From: Strigops habroptila
Taxonomy: Eukaryota; Chordata; Aves; Psittaciformes; Psittacidae
Reading direction: 5' to 3'
Length of the DNA stretch: 64,000 bases
Assembly: GCF_004027225.2 (NCBI RefSeq)
Contig: NC_044282.2
Span: forward strand, 47,398,576 to 47,462,575
Shown one piece after another: positions 1 to 14,200 of the stretch; positions within the stretch are counted from its first letter, which is position 1; each line of letters begins with the position of its first letter. The notes beneath the pieces are model-generated. The model saw only the letters and a list, made by a program, of their open reading frames with translations. It was not told the DNA's origin and did not search any database. The position numbers and the translations under genes are program-made.

Positions 1-2102
1 TGGACCAAGACCCATCTGCCACTTTGCAGCACCTGCTGGTCTTATCTCCTTCTCCGGAGTTGGATGCACTGGCTGGAAAGCCAGCTAAGGTAGTCTGCTT
101 TTGCAGTTTGATCTGGAGATTTGGGGTTATGAGCCTCAAACTTCAGTTCCTGCAATTGTGTCAAGAAAACCTCCATTTGAGCTGAGCTGGGATTTCCTAA
201 AGATGTCTCCTAAACTCTGTGTGATGTTGCAGAATTACTGTATCATGGAAAGGTGGCTTGGTTGGGAGGGTCTCCACTGGAACCTGCTTCTCAAGGCAGT
301 AGAACAAGGCAGCTACCACCTTCCCTAGCTGAGCTGGAAACCTCCAAGGACAGAGTCTCCTCCCTGTCTGGATGCCTGTCCCATCTCCATGCTACCTGGT
401 AAAAGAGGCTTCCTTCTGTCCAGTCCAAACCTCCCAAGTGGTGGTCTGTCTAACAAGGGGACAACTGCCACGGCTTGAGGAGGGTTTAATGCCACTGGCC
501 TCTCTGGGATGCAGGTGTGTCAGCTGGTGTATGAAACACTTCCACCACTGCCGAGGAAGAGGACGCCTTCCTCCAAGATAACTCATCTGTGGCCATTCTT
601 CACCTCATCAGGTACAGGTTGTCTTCATCTAATCTGTTGGCTGGTTATTAATTGCTTTGCCACAGGTTTCAACTCATTTTGCAGTACATCTTGTAATTTC
701 TAAGGGGCTTGTGACTTTGTGATCTTCACTGCACAGAAAAAATGATAATTAGCTACATTCCCCTTGATAACTTAGAAGTGTAGGTGGGTGCTCATCCAAG
801 TAGCAGGGGGTATTGAAGAAAGGGTAGCACACCAGAAGCCTGATTTTAGCTTTCAGTGAAAATATAAAGTGTTCTTGTTTGTGTGAAAAAATGTTTATAT
901 GCAAATTCTAAAGAATTCACCATAACAATCTCATCAGCTTATCTTAAAACCTTAATTTAGGCCTACTCACATTCAAATAGTTTGTTTTCCTGCTGAAACT
1001 ATCTTCTACTCTTCACTGCTCGTAGCCCTCTACTGTGCCTTATCTTCTTAGAGCTCAGCTCCCTGAGGGAGGGGAAACGCTCTTGCTGCTTTTCTGTTGC
1101 TTCAAGAAACAGTAACTGAAAAGCACCGGCCACAGCAATAACTCTGTCATGTAACTCAGAGCACATCCAGCTTAGAGGCTGAGATCAGATAAAAAGCTGG
1201 TAAGCCTTCAGCTAACAGGACAAGAGCAAGGAGAGGAGAGAACGCAGGAGGACTTCAACTGCTTTTCCATCTACAACCCCTTCTTCTTTCCCTTAGCTTG
1301 TGCCTGGTTATTTTCTCTGCCCCTTTTCAGTGTCACTGACTTCAAGAAGGTGGGGAAGAGGCATAAAGAGCAAATTTTTTTCACTCCCATGAAATGTGCC
1401 ATGAAAACCTCCCACCTCCATCCAATACTGTCCCCATTGCATGGGTCCTGCCAGAGGGAAAAAGTGGAGAGGATGTCACAGTGCCGTGAGTTTCCTCATA
1501 CACCAGACACTGTCAGACCGAAATACACCTTCGGTATACCTCCTGAACAATAAATGTAAATCACCAACAGTTCACACAAGCTTTGACCCAGACTGGAGAT
1601 TTCAGAGTGAAATCTTTCAGGAGTCTTCGCACCGACCATACCTTTAGGTTAGGTACAGAATCCTGCTGCATACGTCTAGCAATGAAGAGGGAGGAGAGGG
1701 AGGTAACTAGTTTTAAGATGGAGCTTTAAAAATATATGAATGAATGGTTGTTTTCAACAAAACTGACTTAAGGAGCCAAACGGCCTTTTTTTTTAGGTTT
1801 ATATCTTACGTTCCAGTGGAAATATTGCAATTAGGCAGACTTTAAAAGTGAGATGAGTTTATTCCATATTCAGGGAATGAGACTGCTTTCATATAATCAT
1901 ATCTCAGGGGAAAAGGCAGAAATATTGTCACTTGGGACATTTAAAACTGGATGGGGTAGCACTTAACCAGAATCTAAGAAGAAGCCAGCCCTGGAGAGGA
2001 GAGAGGCAGTGTGCTGCAAGGCAGTTATTTCCTCTTTGATTTCTATTACATCTGTGGTTTTTATAGTGGTTTATTTATTTGTGCACCCCAACTCCCCTGG
2101 AG
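1..2102. other. Gene-free flank, no recognisable feature
   Basis: Mixed-composition sequence with only short open frames (75 codons or fewer) in every frame, none resembling a known protein. I see no transposon tail, tRNA fold or CpG cluster. Read as intergenic DNA upstream of TAF1B. Confidence 0.6.
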
Positions 2103-2340
2103 TCATAGAATTGTAGAATAGTTTGGGTTGGAAGGGACCTTCAAAGGTAATGTAGTCCAACCCCCCTGCAATAAGCAGGGACATCTTCAGCTAGATCAGG
2201 TTGCCCAGAACCACATCCAGCCTGGCCTTCAATGTCTCCAGGGATGGCGCATCCACCACCTCTTGGGGCAACCTGTGCCAGCATTTTACCACCCTCATTG
2301 TCAACAATCTTTTCCTCCCATCCAGCCTGAGTCAAACAGA
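2103..2340 (-). mobile_element. CR1 LINE 3' fragment (copy 1)
   Basis: The block begins with a degraded form of the avian CR1 tail read in reverse complement, followed by GGTTGGAAGGGACCTTCAAA and the CR1 3' UTR landmarks: the CCAACCCCCCTGC block, TCCAGCCTGGCCTTCAATG, and CACCACCCTCATTG. The element is therefore inserted on the minus strand and 5'-truncated, with about 240 bp left. The tail units are mutated, so it looks older than the copies at 50.3 and 59.6 kb. Short open frames across it are shadows of the repeat. Confidence 0.92.
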
Positions 2341-4659
2341 AAGGGCTCATCTTAACAAAACGGCTCTCTGAGAGGCTGAAAGCCACAAAGAAGGAAAAGG
2401 GGAGTAATCAAATTATCTTTGTGCTTTGTAAATAAATTGTAGTCGGGATAAGTAAAATTATACTCAGCAACACTCACATATGTTTTCCTCTCTGGCCCCT
2501 AAGGGAGTTAAACTGTGAATGCACTGAAGAGATGCAGTAAGAGTAAAATTAGTTTGTAGTTGAGTTGTGCCTTGAGAACCAATGTGCTCTTGTGCACCTA
2601 CTCCTTCTCATAGGACATAGACTACAGGCTGGAGATCATGACCATCTCCCTGTGTGGGATCCGTGGCTTGCAGTGCACCAGCTTCGTTAAGCTGTTTTCC
2701 TGTGAATAGTAATTTCCTTGTTGGAAAGGCAGCCTGTCTGAACCATCCAGTTTTCTCAAGTTTGGGCACCACCTGGTGCAGAAATGCAAGGAGAAGGAAA
2801 AAAATCTGAATGGATGGGAAAAGCTTACGAGTATGCGGAGTTTTGGCACAGAAAATCATCTTCATTCAAGCAGAACATTTTTCCCCTCTTTAACGGTGTG
2901 TGAACTTCTACAGCCTCATTTCTAATGAGGTAGTGGTTTCTGCTTTTTAGCTTGCATGGGGTCGCAGGTCCCCAGAGTGGACATAGATGCCCAGCAAGGC
3001 CCAGCCTCTGACCTACTGTTTTGTTGAATATGCTCCTTTTAGATGTACTAGGGATGGGAAGGTGGCATGGGGGGGACAGCGTTATCTGCAAGCGCTGCCC
3101 ATCTGGGAGCATCCTTCTGGCAAGGGGAAACTGCCCGGAGGGAAAATCAGCCACCATCCTGCCAGATCAGTCATCTCAGGCTTAGTTTTTTAAGTGCTAA
3201 AAATGTTCTTGATGCAGCAGAAGACACAAACTGAGTTCTTCTGCAAGCCAAGGAGAGGAAATGGAGATGATACGGCCAAATTCCTGCAGGAGGGATCATG
3301 GCAAATTAAAAAGCGTAATTTACCCAAGTGGTGCACATGAAGATCACACAGTAGGAATGGTTCTCAGCAAGAGGCAAGTGAAGGTAGAGGTGCCGCAGAG
3401 CTCTCTAAAGTATGTGGGTCCTATTGCCCTTGTTCTGCAGCAGGAGTAATGTGGAGGGTCTTGTTATGATTTCATAAGAGCAGGCTGATGTCAGATTGGC
3501 AGGCTGGCCACTGTATAACCAAGGTCAAAGACATCACAATGTGGGGGATTGAAAATCTTCGTGTTTTGTCTCTGCTATGATGTCATCAGATACCAGTTTT
3601 ATAATAGCTTGAGACAATTTGCATTTACTCTGTTTGTAACAGTCATAAATAAATTGCTAACAAATATTTATAATACTACACTATTACACTATTTTATTAT
3701 GCATTATCATAAATAATAATTCATAAATACTATAATTAATATTTCAAAACTATTACCAATGAGTTAACCTTTTTCACACAATGAGTGGAAGAAGGTTGAG
3801 CTACTACACAGAAAATGTTGCATGCTTTGGGGTGGGAACACTTTTTGGTTTGTTTTGCTTCATCTCTAAAAGGTGTTAGAAAAATGTGAAAGGTGAAATA
3901 GTTCAGGGGGAAGGGAATCTCTGCATTCAGAGAGACTGTAGTGCTTAGGTATGGTTTGCTTAATAGCCAGAGGGAAGAGAGGAAGAGTTATATGGATTTC
4001 CAAATTATGATGGTCAGAGAGAAAGGAAATTGTATGTTGCCATCACTGCTGAAGGAGACAGGCAACTTTTAAACAGGCTGAAGTCACTAATACCAATTTC
4101 TACCACTTCTTTTGTCTGTAGTGGTGGTGCTTTGTGAGCAAACCCATTTATTTGGTGAATGATAATGGCACTTTCTTTTATCCCAAGGATGCTGTAAGGA
4201 TAAACATATTCAAATTCTGAGCTGAGCCCTGAGGCCTAATGGGGTATATTCCTGTTTCACCCTGGGACTATCACCTGTGTGGCCACACCGACAGCTGGAT
4301 TAAGAAACCAATACAGCCGAAAGTGAAAACTAACTGATTTTGGCTAAAAGTACTATGGTTTTGGCAGCTGTGGCCAGGAACAAAAAGCCAATGAACTAAT
4401 GGAAATATTAAATTCCAAATTATACCTTTTCTTATAAGTTTGCATAGAAATATCTGATAACTTCACAGCAAAACATTAGGGCCCTGAGAAAGGTATTTAA
4501 GTGGAATATAACACTGAGATGGGGAGAGAACCGTGTTTAGAAATACATACCTGTCAGGCTCCCTAAGGATATTCCTTGTTTCTTTTTCCTCTCTGATTGC
4601 ACATTATCAAATACTCCATAATCCCACTGCGCATATAGTGCACAATAATATACATCCAT
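2341..4659. other. Gene-free flank with AT-rich patch
   Basis: No supported gene. A very AT-rich patch at about 3635-3770 carries many TAAT/ATTATA motifs and could act as a spacer or matrix-attachment-like sequence, but nothing specific can be claimed. Open frames are all 110 codons or fewer and unlike known proteins. Confidence 0.55.
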
Positions 4660-4860
4660 AACAAGCAGCACTTACAGTGCTTGACATCTTCAAAGGTCTC
4701 TACAAACCTTAGCTAATTAATCTGTTTCAACACTCCTGTGAGCTAAGCATAATTATTTTGAAGAAGCTGAAACAGAGGTTAAATGAGTTACTGCAGGCCA
4801 CACAAAGCAGGGGACAGTGGAGGGGTGAGAGCACTGCTGCCACCACTCTCCGACCCCATG
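4660..4860 (+). mobile_element. Ancient MIR-like SINE (CORE/L2-tailed)
   Basis: The order of motifs matches the MIR family: CTTACAGTGCTTGACATCTT, TCTCTACAAACCTTAGCTAA, TTAATC, CTCCTGTGAGCTAAGCAT, AATTATTTTGAAGAAGCTGA, AACAGAGGTTAAATGAGTTA and GGCCACACAAAGCAGG. These correspond to the family's 'trough' of oligo-alternating blocks: the cell-shared core, the ATTATTATCCCC-like block, then GAAACTGAGGCACAGAGAGG and the GGTCACACAGC-like tail. Divergence is high, as expected for an element fixed before birds radiated. Identification is by eye; the outer limits are approximate. Confidence 0.72.
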
Positions 4861-7800
4861 CCTTTCCTCTTCATGCCCTTACATGCCATGGACTTTCAAA
4901 CATATGTAAAACTACAAAAAGTTAAGCAAAATTCACAGCATCATTAAGGTTTTTATATAGCACTTACTTGGAACAACCTGCTGTTACTCATAGTTTTGCC
5001 TCCTGCGAGCAAGGTGACCTTAAAGTCACATAAAAGACCCTAAAGTGACAATAAAACCATCCCACTGCTTGACAGCATCACTAATATTGCACATGGGAGT
5101 CAGGATGTTAAGCCTCAGAGTTCAGATCAAACCCAAAATCTGGCATCCTGGTTTGGATTTGGTGTTTGGGTTTACAGCATTAGGTAAGGTTGGGGCTGAT
5201 TTCCAAAGCTTGCCACAGGGGAGTTTTTCAACATGTCTCTTTCTGGAAGCATCTTCATACCTCTACAGGTATGTATGTGTTGTATTTGATGAAAAGTTTG
5301 GGTTTGATGCTTTTTAGCCCAAACTTTTTGATTATGGAAGTACACAAATTCAATATCATAGCCTATACCACATGCATTTTTGTTTAGATGAATCGCTGGT
5401 TTTAGAAGAAAAGGATATAAGATTTATTATCCATATGTTTTGAACAGAATGTTTGGAATTTCCAATCTGAATGATTTTATCTAAACTTTCCTTTCATACT
5501 TATGTTTAAATAAACATGTCAAAGAACTGCTTTGCACCAACATTTGTCACAACCATGGATGTATTTTAGAGGGATATACTGCCAGAAGCAAACCTCCCTT
5601 TGTAGGAGGCAGATCTGCCTTGGTGACCTCAGCAATGCAGGTAAGATCGATGCGCCATGGCTCCAGTATATTTTCATGCCCATGCTTATATAGCATCCAC
5701 TACTCTGATATTCCAGGGTGCTTCATGCGTTGTCATCAGTAACAGTCAAGGGTGCTCAGTTCCTGCAGAAAATATACACAAACATATACGACTAAAGCAT
5801 AATTAGCAGATGAGTCATTAATTCTCATTATTCTGTGGCAGAATCAGAGCTGTTCCGTCAGGGGGTAGCAGGTAGCTCTCACTGGCTGTTAGTAATGTAA
5901 AATACATCCATCACAGTCACTTCACTCCCTCAGGGAAGCATCAAGGAAAGAAAGATGAGGATGCTGGAGCAGGTAAGCACTGGAAGACTTTCATTCCTCA
6001 AAACACCGAAATACGGACATTTTGGTCATGCTGACTTCAGCAGGCAGTGAAAAAAAACATGGCCCTAGACACTCAGCATCAGCAAAATGCCAATTAATTA
6101 AGATAATCAGGCCTAAGGGAAAAAAATAAAAAGTTTCTTTAACTTATTACATGTATAATCCCCTGATGCCTTTTGGTTGCGACTGTGGTCTCACACCAGG
6201 CTTACAGTGTCATAATCCTGTGGGTTTTAATGGAGCTGGTCCTCATTCACCATGGGTGAGATCAGGGTTAGAACCACAAACTGAGCTCTGTGCCAACACC
6301 AGAGCTTTTGCATACAGTTTCATAATCAGCTTTTTATTAATTTCTGCTTCAAGGTGCCTAGTTTAACATAAGATGATTTCTCATTTTCGGGCCCAGCATA
6401 TTGAATATCAGAAGGACAAGAGGTGGTTTTCTGCTTGATGCCTGCTACTAAGAACTGGTCCAGGCCAAACACCAGCTCCGGGCATCTTCAAAAGCTTCTG
6501 AAATTTTTAGAAAATATTGTACCAAAAACGTTCCTGTTGGTTAGGATACACGTTGACTGTGGGAGATCAAATTAATCCCCGGTGTTGCTTGGGCCCTGTC
6601 AGTGAATTAATTCCAGGAACTACGTTTATCTATCACCTTTGCTCTCATTTTCTGTTAAACGTTTGTAGAGAAAGATCAATAGGGAAAAAGTGATGCACAG
6701 ATAAAGCAAACACACAAGCAGAGCTAAGAATAACCCAGAAAGCTGCACTCACTGGACAATATAAATATTCCTTTCAGGTTAAAAATACTTCTTTGAGGAT
6801 ACGGAACCCTTAAAAACCAGAATAGATTGTGGACAATAACACTTCCTCACAACCAAGGGAGTAACATGTTTTTGCCGGTAAAGGATATGCTCTGCTTTGC
6901 AGGGAAAACTTCCGTTGGCTAATTTCACCATGGAAACTCCAGGTCTGACTATAAAAAGACCAACTTATCTCCTGACAAATATCCTTATGCTGGGAATAAC
7001 AAAAACTAAGAGCGGATAGTGTGAACCCCAGGAAGGGGGTAGCTGCCAGCATGGAGCAGCCATGGGGGGAGCCTGGTATGGGCCAATATGCACGAAAACC
7101 AGTGCTGAGCACCCACACATCTCTAAGTTAATAATAAAACTCAGACTAAACCCAGCCTTAGCATCCCTCTGCCCAAATCCGCCATCCCAAAAGCAACTGA
7201 TGCAATTCCCTTCCTCTTCTAGGACAAACACGAATTGGCCAGGTGTAAGAACAAGGCCCACAGTTTTCAGCTTCAAAGGTATTGCTGACCCAGAGCTTTC
7301 TCACATTGCTCCCTAGGTCAGCAGGTGCTTTGTCTAAGGTGGTGGCAAAGCACTTGTGCAAGAGGACAAGCTGTGCACTGGAGTACTTTGATTTCCTTGG
7401 ACCGGTCAGTAGAGACCGAGTTGCTGTTTGCTCCTGGCACAGCTGCCTGCTTTGATGCATCTTTAACATGGACCTTTACAATTCCCCCAAAGGAGCAAAT
7501 ATAGAAATATATAACATAAAAACAACAGCAATATGGATAATATAATCATAATACAGATATATATAACATAAACAATCAAATATTCTTGCTGATGATGGAT
7601 TAAGAGGACCAGTGTGGTCACTAGAATGATTATTATGAATCCTTTTACAGATGTATTGGTTTCCAAGTTTAATTATGAGCTCTGTCCCGCTGCCTCTGTC
7701 AGACGGAGCAGTATTGAGGCACTGTTGGTGACAGACTGACGGCTACACACACAGCTAGAAAAGAGCACAGATAAGGGAAAGGGCAGTCCCAATAATCAGA

Positions 7801-8200
7801 AAGCAGACAAACGTGTGATAAAAGAGTAGCCAAAAATAATGTGATGTCTTTTCTATATAATCCCAACCACCAGAGTGATTTAGAGCAAAGGCAGTTTTAC
7901 ACAGGTTTTATCTTTCTTCTCTAAACCTAGAGAATTTACATTGGAAATAGCCATGATTTTACTTTCCTATTCTGCTAGATGTTGCCACAGCATCTCTGGA
8001 TGACATGAAGAGTGACACTGCATAGGCTAGTTGGTCTCTGTCATGCCCCAGTGAAAGAACAGGCAGCATTTAGGAAGAAGGAGAACTGTAACCCGTGATG
8101 TCATGCACTACTAAGCAGTTCGTTTTTATATTGTAGCTCTTGTTTTTACATTTCATAAAATCCGGAAGAAAGGATCTATTTTTTTTCTCTAAATTAAAAA

Positions 8201-8235
8201 ACCCAAACAAACCCAAACCAAACAAAACAAACAAC
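8201..8235. repeat. (CAAAC)n-like simple repeat
   Basis: Irregular run of CCAAA and CAAAC units following an A-rich stretch. Low-complexity DNA, no coding role seen. Confidence 0.8.
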
Positions 8236-11200
8236 TTGCAAGTGTTTGGGAGTGCTGGAAATCATTTTGGAAAGTGCTTTAGGCTAATTTTGTAAACCAC
8301 AACAGAGCTGTAGTGGGTAGAAACACACTTTCATCTTATTTATTTCTCCCCGTCTTTAAATGCTGGGTTTGTTAGGATAAGTTTCTCTTTCAAATCCGCT
8401 CGGCACGACATATACTTTCTTGGTTATGAAGTGTCTGGCCACACAAGTACAGACAAAGACATGCCCTATGCACTTATGATCTTTCTGTCCTGTATTAACA
8501 TAAGGCCAAATTTGGCTTGGCTACCTCTGATGGTGCAAAAATCAATAGGACTGGTTTTCCATACACATGGGACTGCATTTTTCTGTGCGTCTGTAGCAAG
8601 ATGGGTTAATCCATGCCAAAACTGGGAGAGATGAGCTGTAATTTGCCATATCCAGTGCAAAGGCTGCTGGGCAGATGGCATGATCTGCAGGGTGCAGTAC
8701 CTGCTCTCAGCCTGGCTGAAGCACACACAGGTTGGTGTTGTCTTCAAAAGATGTTCGCTGAGCAATGGTACAGGTGAAATCCTGCTGCCTCCAGCTCTGG
8801 GTCTCTAATCTCTGTAACGCCCAATCACAACCACTTCCCGCAACTCCTGAGAGTCCTCCCAAGCCAAAGAACTACAAGCAGGGACTTGTAGTAGGGACTT
8901 GTATACCTTTGTGGTCTTTGCCACTGTACCAAACTGGCCGGTGGGTTTAGAAACCCCAGGTTTTCCCCTCCTCTCCTGGTTATTCTCCCTGATTAGAAGA
9001 TTTCTGGGAATTTCTGGTGACTTCCGCAAGCTGCACACCGTGCATGCCCCACGCTGCCTCTGTGCACGCTGCAGAGACGAGCACCTCCAGAGGGAGCATT
9101 TGCCCCATCTTAAAACACCATCTCAGCAAGGGGAGGAATCTTTCGCAATTTCAGCTGGTTAAAAACAAGTGAAATGCCACCTACCCTAGCTTATAAGTAC
9201 CAATGTTTCTACTAGCTTTTGCGTGCCAAGGCATGTAGAATTGGGGGTGAGCAATAGCTCTTTCCATATTGTCCGGAAGTAAAGCAGTCCAGGAGGAGCT
9301 GGATGCACTAACAGGCGAGCAACAAGAGCACAGTCCCTGCTTCCCAGTGACAGATTTCTCACTATATAGCACATGAATTGGGTTTTGAGCAGTAACCGAG
9401 TCCTGGGATGGAGGGTGAAACACTTGATATTTGGGTGTGTTGTGTAGCTGCTGAGGAACATACAGACCTGTGAACATTTGCAGGTCCAAGAGGCAGAGAA
9501 GTCCTTCCACAGGGGGTGTGGAGCTGCTCAGTACCATTTCTTGGTGTTTCAGGGTGACCTGCAGCTGGGCTGCGGACAGCCAGGGACCTGGGAGGTTACC
9601 AGCAGGAGGGGCAGAGCATTTCTGCGACATTTAAAAGTAATTCCTCTCTAACTGGAGGAATTATTGTCTACACATGGTGCTCACTTAGTCCCTCATACCA
9701 GTGACCCACTGTTAAGTTTATGTCTTCCAGTGCTGTAAAACATGATCCCTAGCTTCTCACTTTAGACTGATTGTGTTCCAGGCATTTTGCACTTTATAGG
9801 AAAAGGATATTTTTTTACATATTGTTAAACAGTTTGGTCTCCAGTAAAAAATATTGTTGGTTTTGTTTCTTTATTTTTGTATGTTTATTTATGGGGAAGA
9901 AAGGGAAGACAAGACCCAGTCTGAGTTCTTCTGCAGTGTGAAACATTATTTAATACGTAGCAGAAACCAGGTGAGCTGGGATCCTGCAATTGTCTCTTCA
10001 GCAAATTAGCTTTAACTAGTGTAATGGCAGGAGCATTCACTTCCACAAGAGGAGAAAGTTCAGTGTTATGCAGTAAATTATCCTTTGCTTTTCGATAATT
10101 GGGATCATGTGTTCAGCAGAATAAAAAAATAACAAACTTTTATAGATTTTTTCCAAAGTCATAAGGAAATTGTACTATGCTCTTAAATGTAATATGGAAA
10201 ATTTAAGTCTTTTGGACCATTTTGTTATAAAAAGAGACAAGACTTAAAAAACTGAAGACCCACAGATTTGGTAGTACATAACTAGTTCTGCATCCCTGAA
10301 TTCATTGATTAAACAAGGAAGACAGAAAATCCAAAGGAAGCCTTTTCATATGCAGCTTCACATCTCTGCTCAACATTCACTTCTTCAGGTATGTCTGCCT
10401 GCATAGTGTGAGTCCATTTTAACTGTCAAACAGGTATGAAACAAATGTGTGTAACCATCTGGAACTACACAGCCTAAAACTGCATAATTGTGAGACCTTC
10501 TAGTCTTCCCCAATTTTGTCTCTTCCCGTCGCCTGTTTGGCTCAGACGAGAAGTTACCTGGAACCTCATAGTACATGGGATGGCTTCCCTGGCCGCTGTA
10601 GAAGCTTGCCAATATTCAGGCCTGGGGATGTCAGGTCTGTGGGCATTTCTTTGCAAAGTAGCTAAAAGCAATGAACAAAGAAGCTCAAATTCTGAAGGAA
10701 TTCCTTGCAGGAAGAGAGAGACAGGGAGGAGCATGATGGGCGTATAAACTGAAGAGTAAGCCCAGGTCCCCTGGGTGAGGAGAGGAAGAAGTGAATGACC
10801 AAAACCAACAATGTCTCAGGCTACAGAGCAAGGAGAAATAGTTGTGGGGCTGAGGTTAGCACGAAGAGCTCTAGTTCCCACAAGGGCAAAGGGGGGGTGG
10901 GATGGCACAGGGGTGTCCCTGTCACTTGTAGGTTCTACAGAAAAAGAGTGGGCAGTGGAGAGAATCTCTTTTTTCAGGGCGATGCTGTAAGCCCCAGCTC
11001 TCCCTCTCTAAGAAGGGCAGAGCCACAAGATGCCTTACTGGGCTCAGTGATGCTACAGCATGCTCAGGAAGCCCCAGCAAATGAATCCCCTCCTTGCCAG
11101 ACCGCATCCTTTACTAGGAGACTTTCACAGAGAGATGGACACCTGTACAGGGCAGCATCACATCTCTTGTAAGAGCTTCATGAAGCTCTTCAGTGAAAAT

Positions 11201-14200
11201 GCATTAAAACAACCCTGGGGTGCTGCCACAGAAGTAATAGCACCCCTTCCCTTCCATTTCCCTTAATCTGCCCATTCACAAGCCTTCCTTGATAGAATAA
11301 AAAAAGATAGGTCCTCCTTATGGTTTCTGATCATGTTTTATAATTTAATAGGAAGCAAACTCCTTCTCCTAATACAACTTGTTACAACAGGCTTGTTAAA
11401 AGATACCAACTCTAGAAATGCTCTACAGAAATTACTATAAAAATTCTGTGGCTTCTTCAATTAGCTTTTAAAGAAATCCTGAAGTGCCTGTGGAGTGGGC
11501 ACTTCCACAGAATTATGGAAGAAGAATCACGATCTTGCAATTGAAAGTCAAAATGCTCACAGATGCTCATGAACGCCTCAGTTCTGCCTCCACGAATGGT
11601 GTGATTTCTCTGAGCTTGGGTGGAAGCAGGCATGATAGTTCTTAAAGCAGGGCTAGGCCAGGAAATGTACAACTTCGGAAATGTAGTTAATTAACTTGTT
11701 TTTATAGAAACTGGTTCTGACCATGTTGTCTTTCATTTTAAATCCCATTCTAATGCATTAGAAAATACTGATTTCCCTGCAGATTTGACCGCTTGTCCAC
11801 TACACGGACAACGTGTGAGTAAATTACAACCTACTTTCCCATCAACTTTGCTTCTACCTAGATGACTTCTTTCTCACTCATGCTGCACGCACCAATTTTC
11901 AAAACAAAGTGAATAAACTAGCATAAGCATTTAAGTGTGTTTCCACTGATTCCCATACTCAAATTAAACATGCAAATGAAAACATTAAAAGGAATGACTT
12001 ATTCATGTTCTTAGGCAAAGCATACATATTAAATTAATGTATGTGTATCAAAGAAGGCACTAAGTGCTGACTCTTGGAAAGCCTTGTGTAGGAAACTGTA
12101 CTACAAACTGTTCATTTAATATTTTTTATTACTTAATGTGAAACTTAGGAAGGCTGACTATTGATTCTATCTTAAATATTTGACAATATATACTCATTTA
12201 GAGCAACCTTCTCATTTCCAAATGTATATTTAATGAAGCATATGCCATTTCAGGCAGACATTTAAAGTATAAGTTTCACCTCTTTAACATTTTAAGAGAG
12301 TACGTCACATTAACAACTGTACAAGGGAACAACTCCTTTGATGTAGCATGTCAAATGGGAAGTTATCGGTAACATAAAGCAGCTACAATAGATTGCATGT
12401 GCAAAGCTTCAGAAACACAGGAAAAAGTATTTTTAAAAGAATTACAGATTTGTTTTAATTTGCACCTTTTCTTTGAATGTTCTTTTTATTTGTTTGCTGC
12501 TGTAGTGAAAATGGTGTGTAGGTACATTTTTAGATCTCTTTATGCTACAAGAGAAGACTGGGGGGGTGAGAAATCAGCCAGCGATGTTTTTTGTGAAGTG
12601 ACTTCTGTTTGCTTAAGTGATCTGTAGTTCAAGTCTCACAGTTCCTAGCAAGAAAAGGCAAAAGCATGTTGGGCTAACAAAACCAACAAATAGCTCAAGG
12701 ATAGAGCTAGAAAGGATGGTTTCAGCACATTCAATTACTGGAAAGCTTTCACAGAAGGAAAATTGTCTTTAGTGGCTGAACTGCATTTGTATACAGAGTA
12801 TCAAAGTGCTGGGGTTAACGCTGGAACAGACTCAAGTTATCTCACCCTAGGTTAATATGTAGGAAACGTAAAATGGAATAAGTGAGGAAGAAGGAAAAAA
12901 AAAAATATATATAGCCAAGATAGGAATCTGCAAAGCAAGGAGAAAACGCCAGGTTATATTCACAAGATGGGTGGCTAGATAAGCGAAAGGTAGTGGAACA
13001 ATTTTGCTTGCTAGGAAATTGAGAGAGGTTGAGGCATAAAAGCTGACTGCTTGGACGATGCATAACAACCCCATGCAGTGAGATGTAGGAGCCAAATCTT
13101 CTGATGTATGACCTACAGCCAGGCATTTACAGGGCTGACAGAAACGTGGTGGGATGACCCTTCTGGCTGAAGTACAGGTATTGAGAGGAAGGCAGTATTC
13201 AGGACAGATGGACATGAAGGTAGGGGTAACAGAAAAGCACTGTACACCTCTGATGTGTAAAGAAGGAAAAGCATGATACAATAAAAGTAATCAAGGTCCA
13301 CTGTCTTCTTGAAAAGCACTGTAAAACTATGTTACCACAGCAGTAGCATAGATCCACTATAGATCTTCTAGATAAAATCTGGCTGTGGCTATGGAATAAT
13401 GGAATAGTATTACACATACAACAGGACCTGCGGGAGACCTGTTCCTAGAGATAGATGAGAGCAGCAGGAGATATGTAATAAAACTGAGGCTATGGGTGAT
13501 GACAGAGCTCAGATGTTCCTGAATCTGGACTGCTGACAGACATTTTTTTCTACAAGATATTTATTGAGCCTGCAGGAGGTAGTGGTAATTTAGACATACA
13601 TAGTGAGGATGTTATGGAGGAGGTTGCTGTAGAAAATAGCCATGATCAAGCAGATCATAGAGGATTTTGATTAAACTGAATGGAAAGATAAAAAATCTGT
13701 GTTTTTCTGGGTTCTCATGTTTGGCTTTTTTAAATCTCAAAGCAATGAAGTCAACTGAACTGAGGAACTTGGAGACTTGGATGTAAAGGAGATTCCTGGA
13801 GTCAAAGACATATAATTGAGTCTGCATTTTGGGAAGGAGAAAAAACTCACAGAGAAGAACTCCAGACCCCACTGATGACAATCCACCTTGTAAAGGATAT
13901 GAGAGGTAGGAAAAGGGCCTGCAAGAAACGGAAAAAAAAAGGCTGACTAACATGGAAAATTGCATCTTGCAGGTCAGAAAGTGTGGGGAGAAAGTGAGAT
14001 CTGCCAAAAGCTGGTCTGTGTTAGACCTTGAAAAGGAAATTAAAAACATGTTGTAAAATGTTCTTTAGTCATATAAACAGAGAGCAAAAAAGAGGAATTT
14101 GAGGCTGCTATGCAGTAAAGATTGGGGGTGGGTGTTAAAGATAACCTAAGCATAACCTAAGGGCCAAAAACAAAATGAAAACTTTGCTTCAGTTTTTAGT

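Noticed and set aside
9181..9630. 149-codon open frame on the minus strand
   Set aside because: No homology recognised and a second overlapping frame is equally open; treated as chance.
12847..14049. Two open frames of 144-145 codons on the minus strand (12847-13281, 13612-14049)
   Set aside because: Hydrophobic, F/S/L-rich composition reflects A/G-rich plus-strand DNA. There is no signal-peptide-plus-domain structure or exon pattern.
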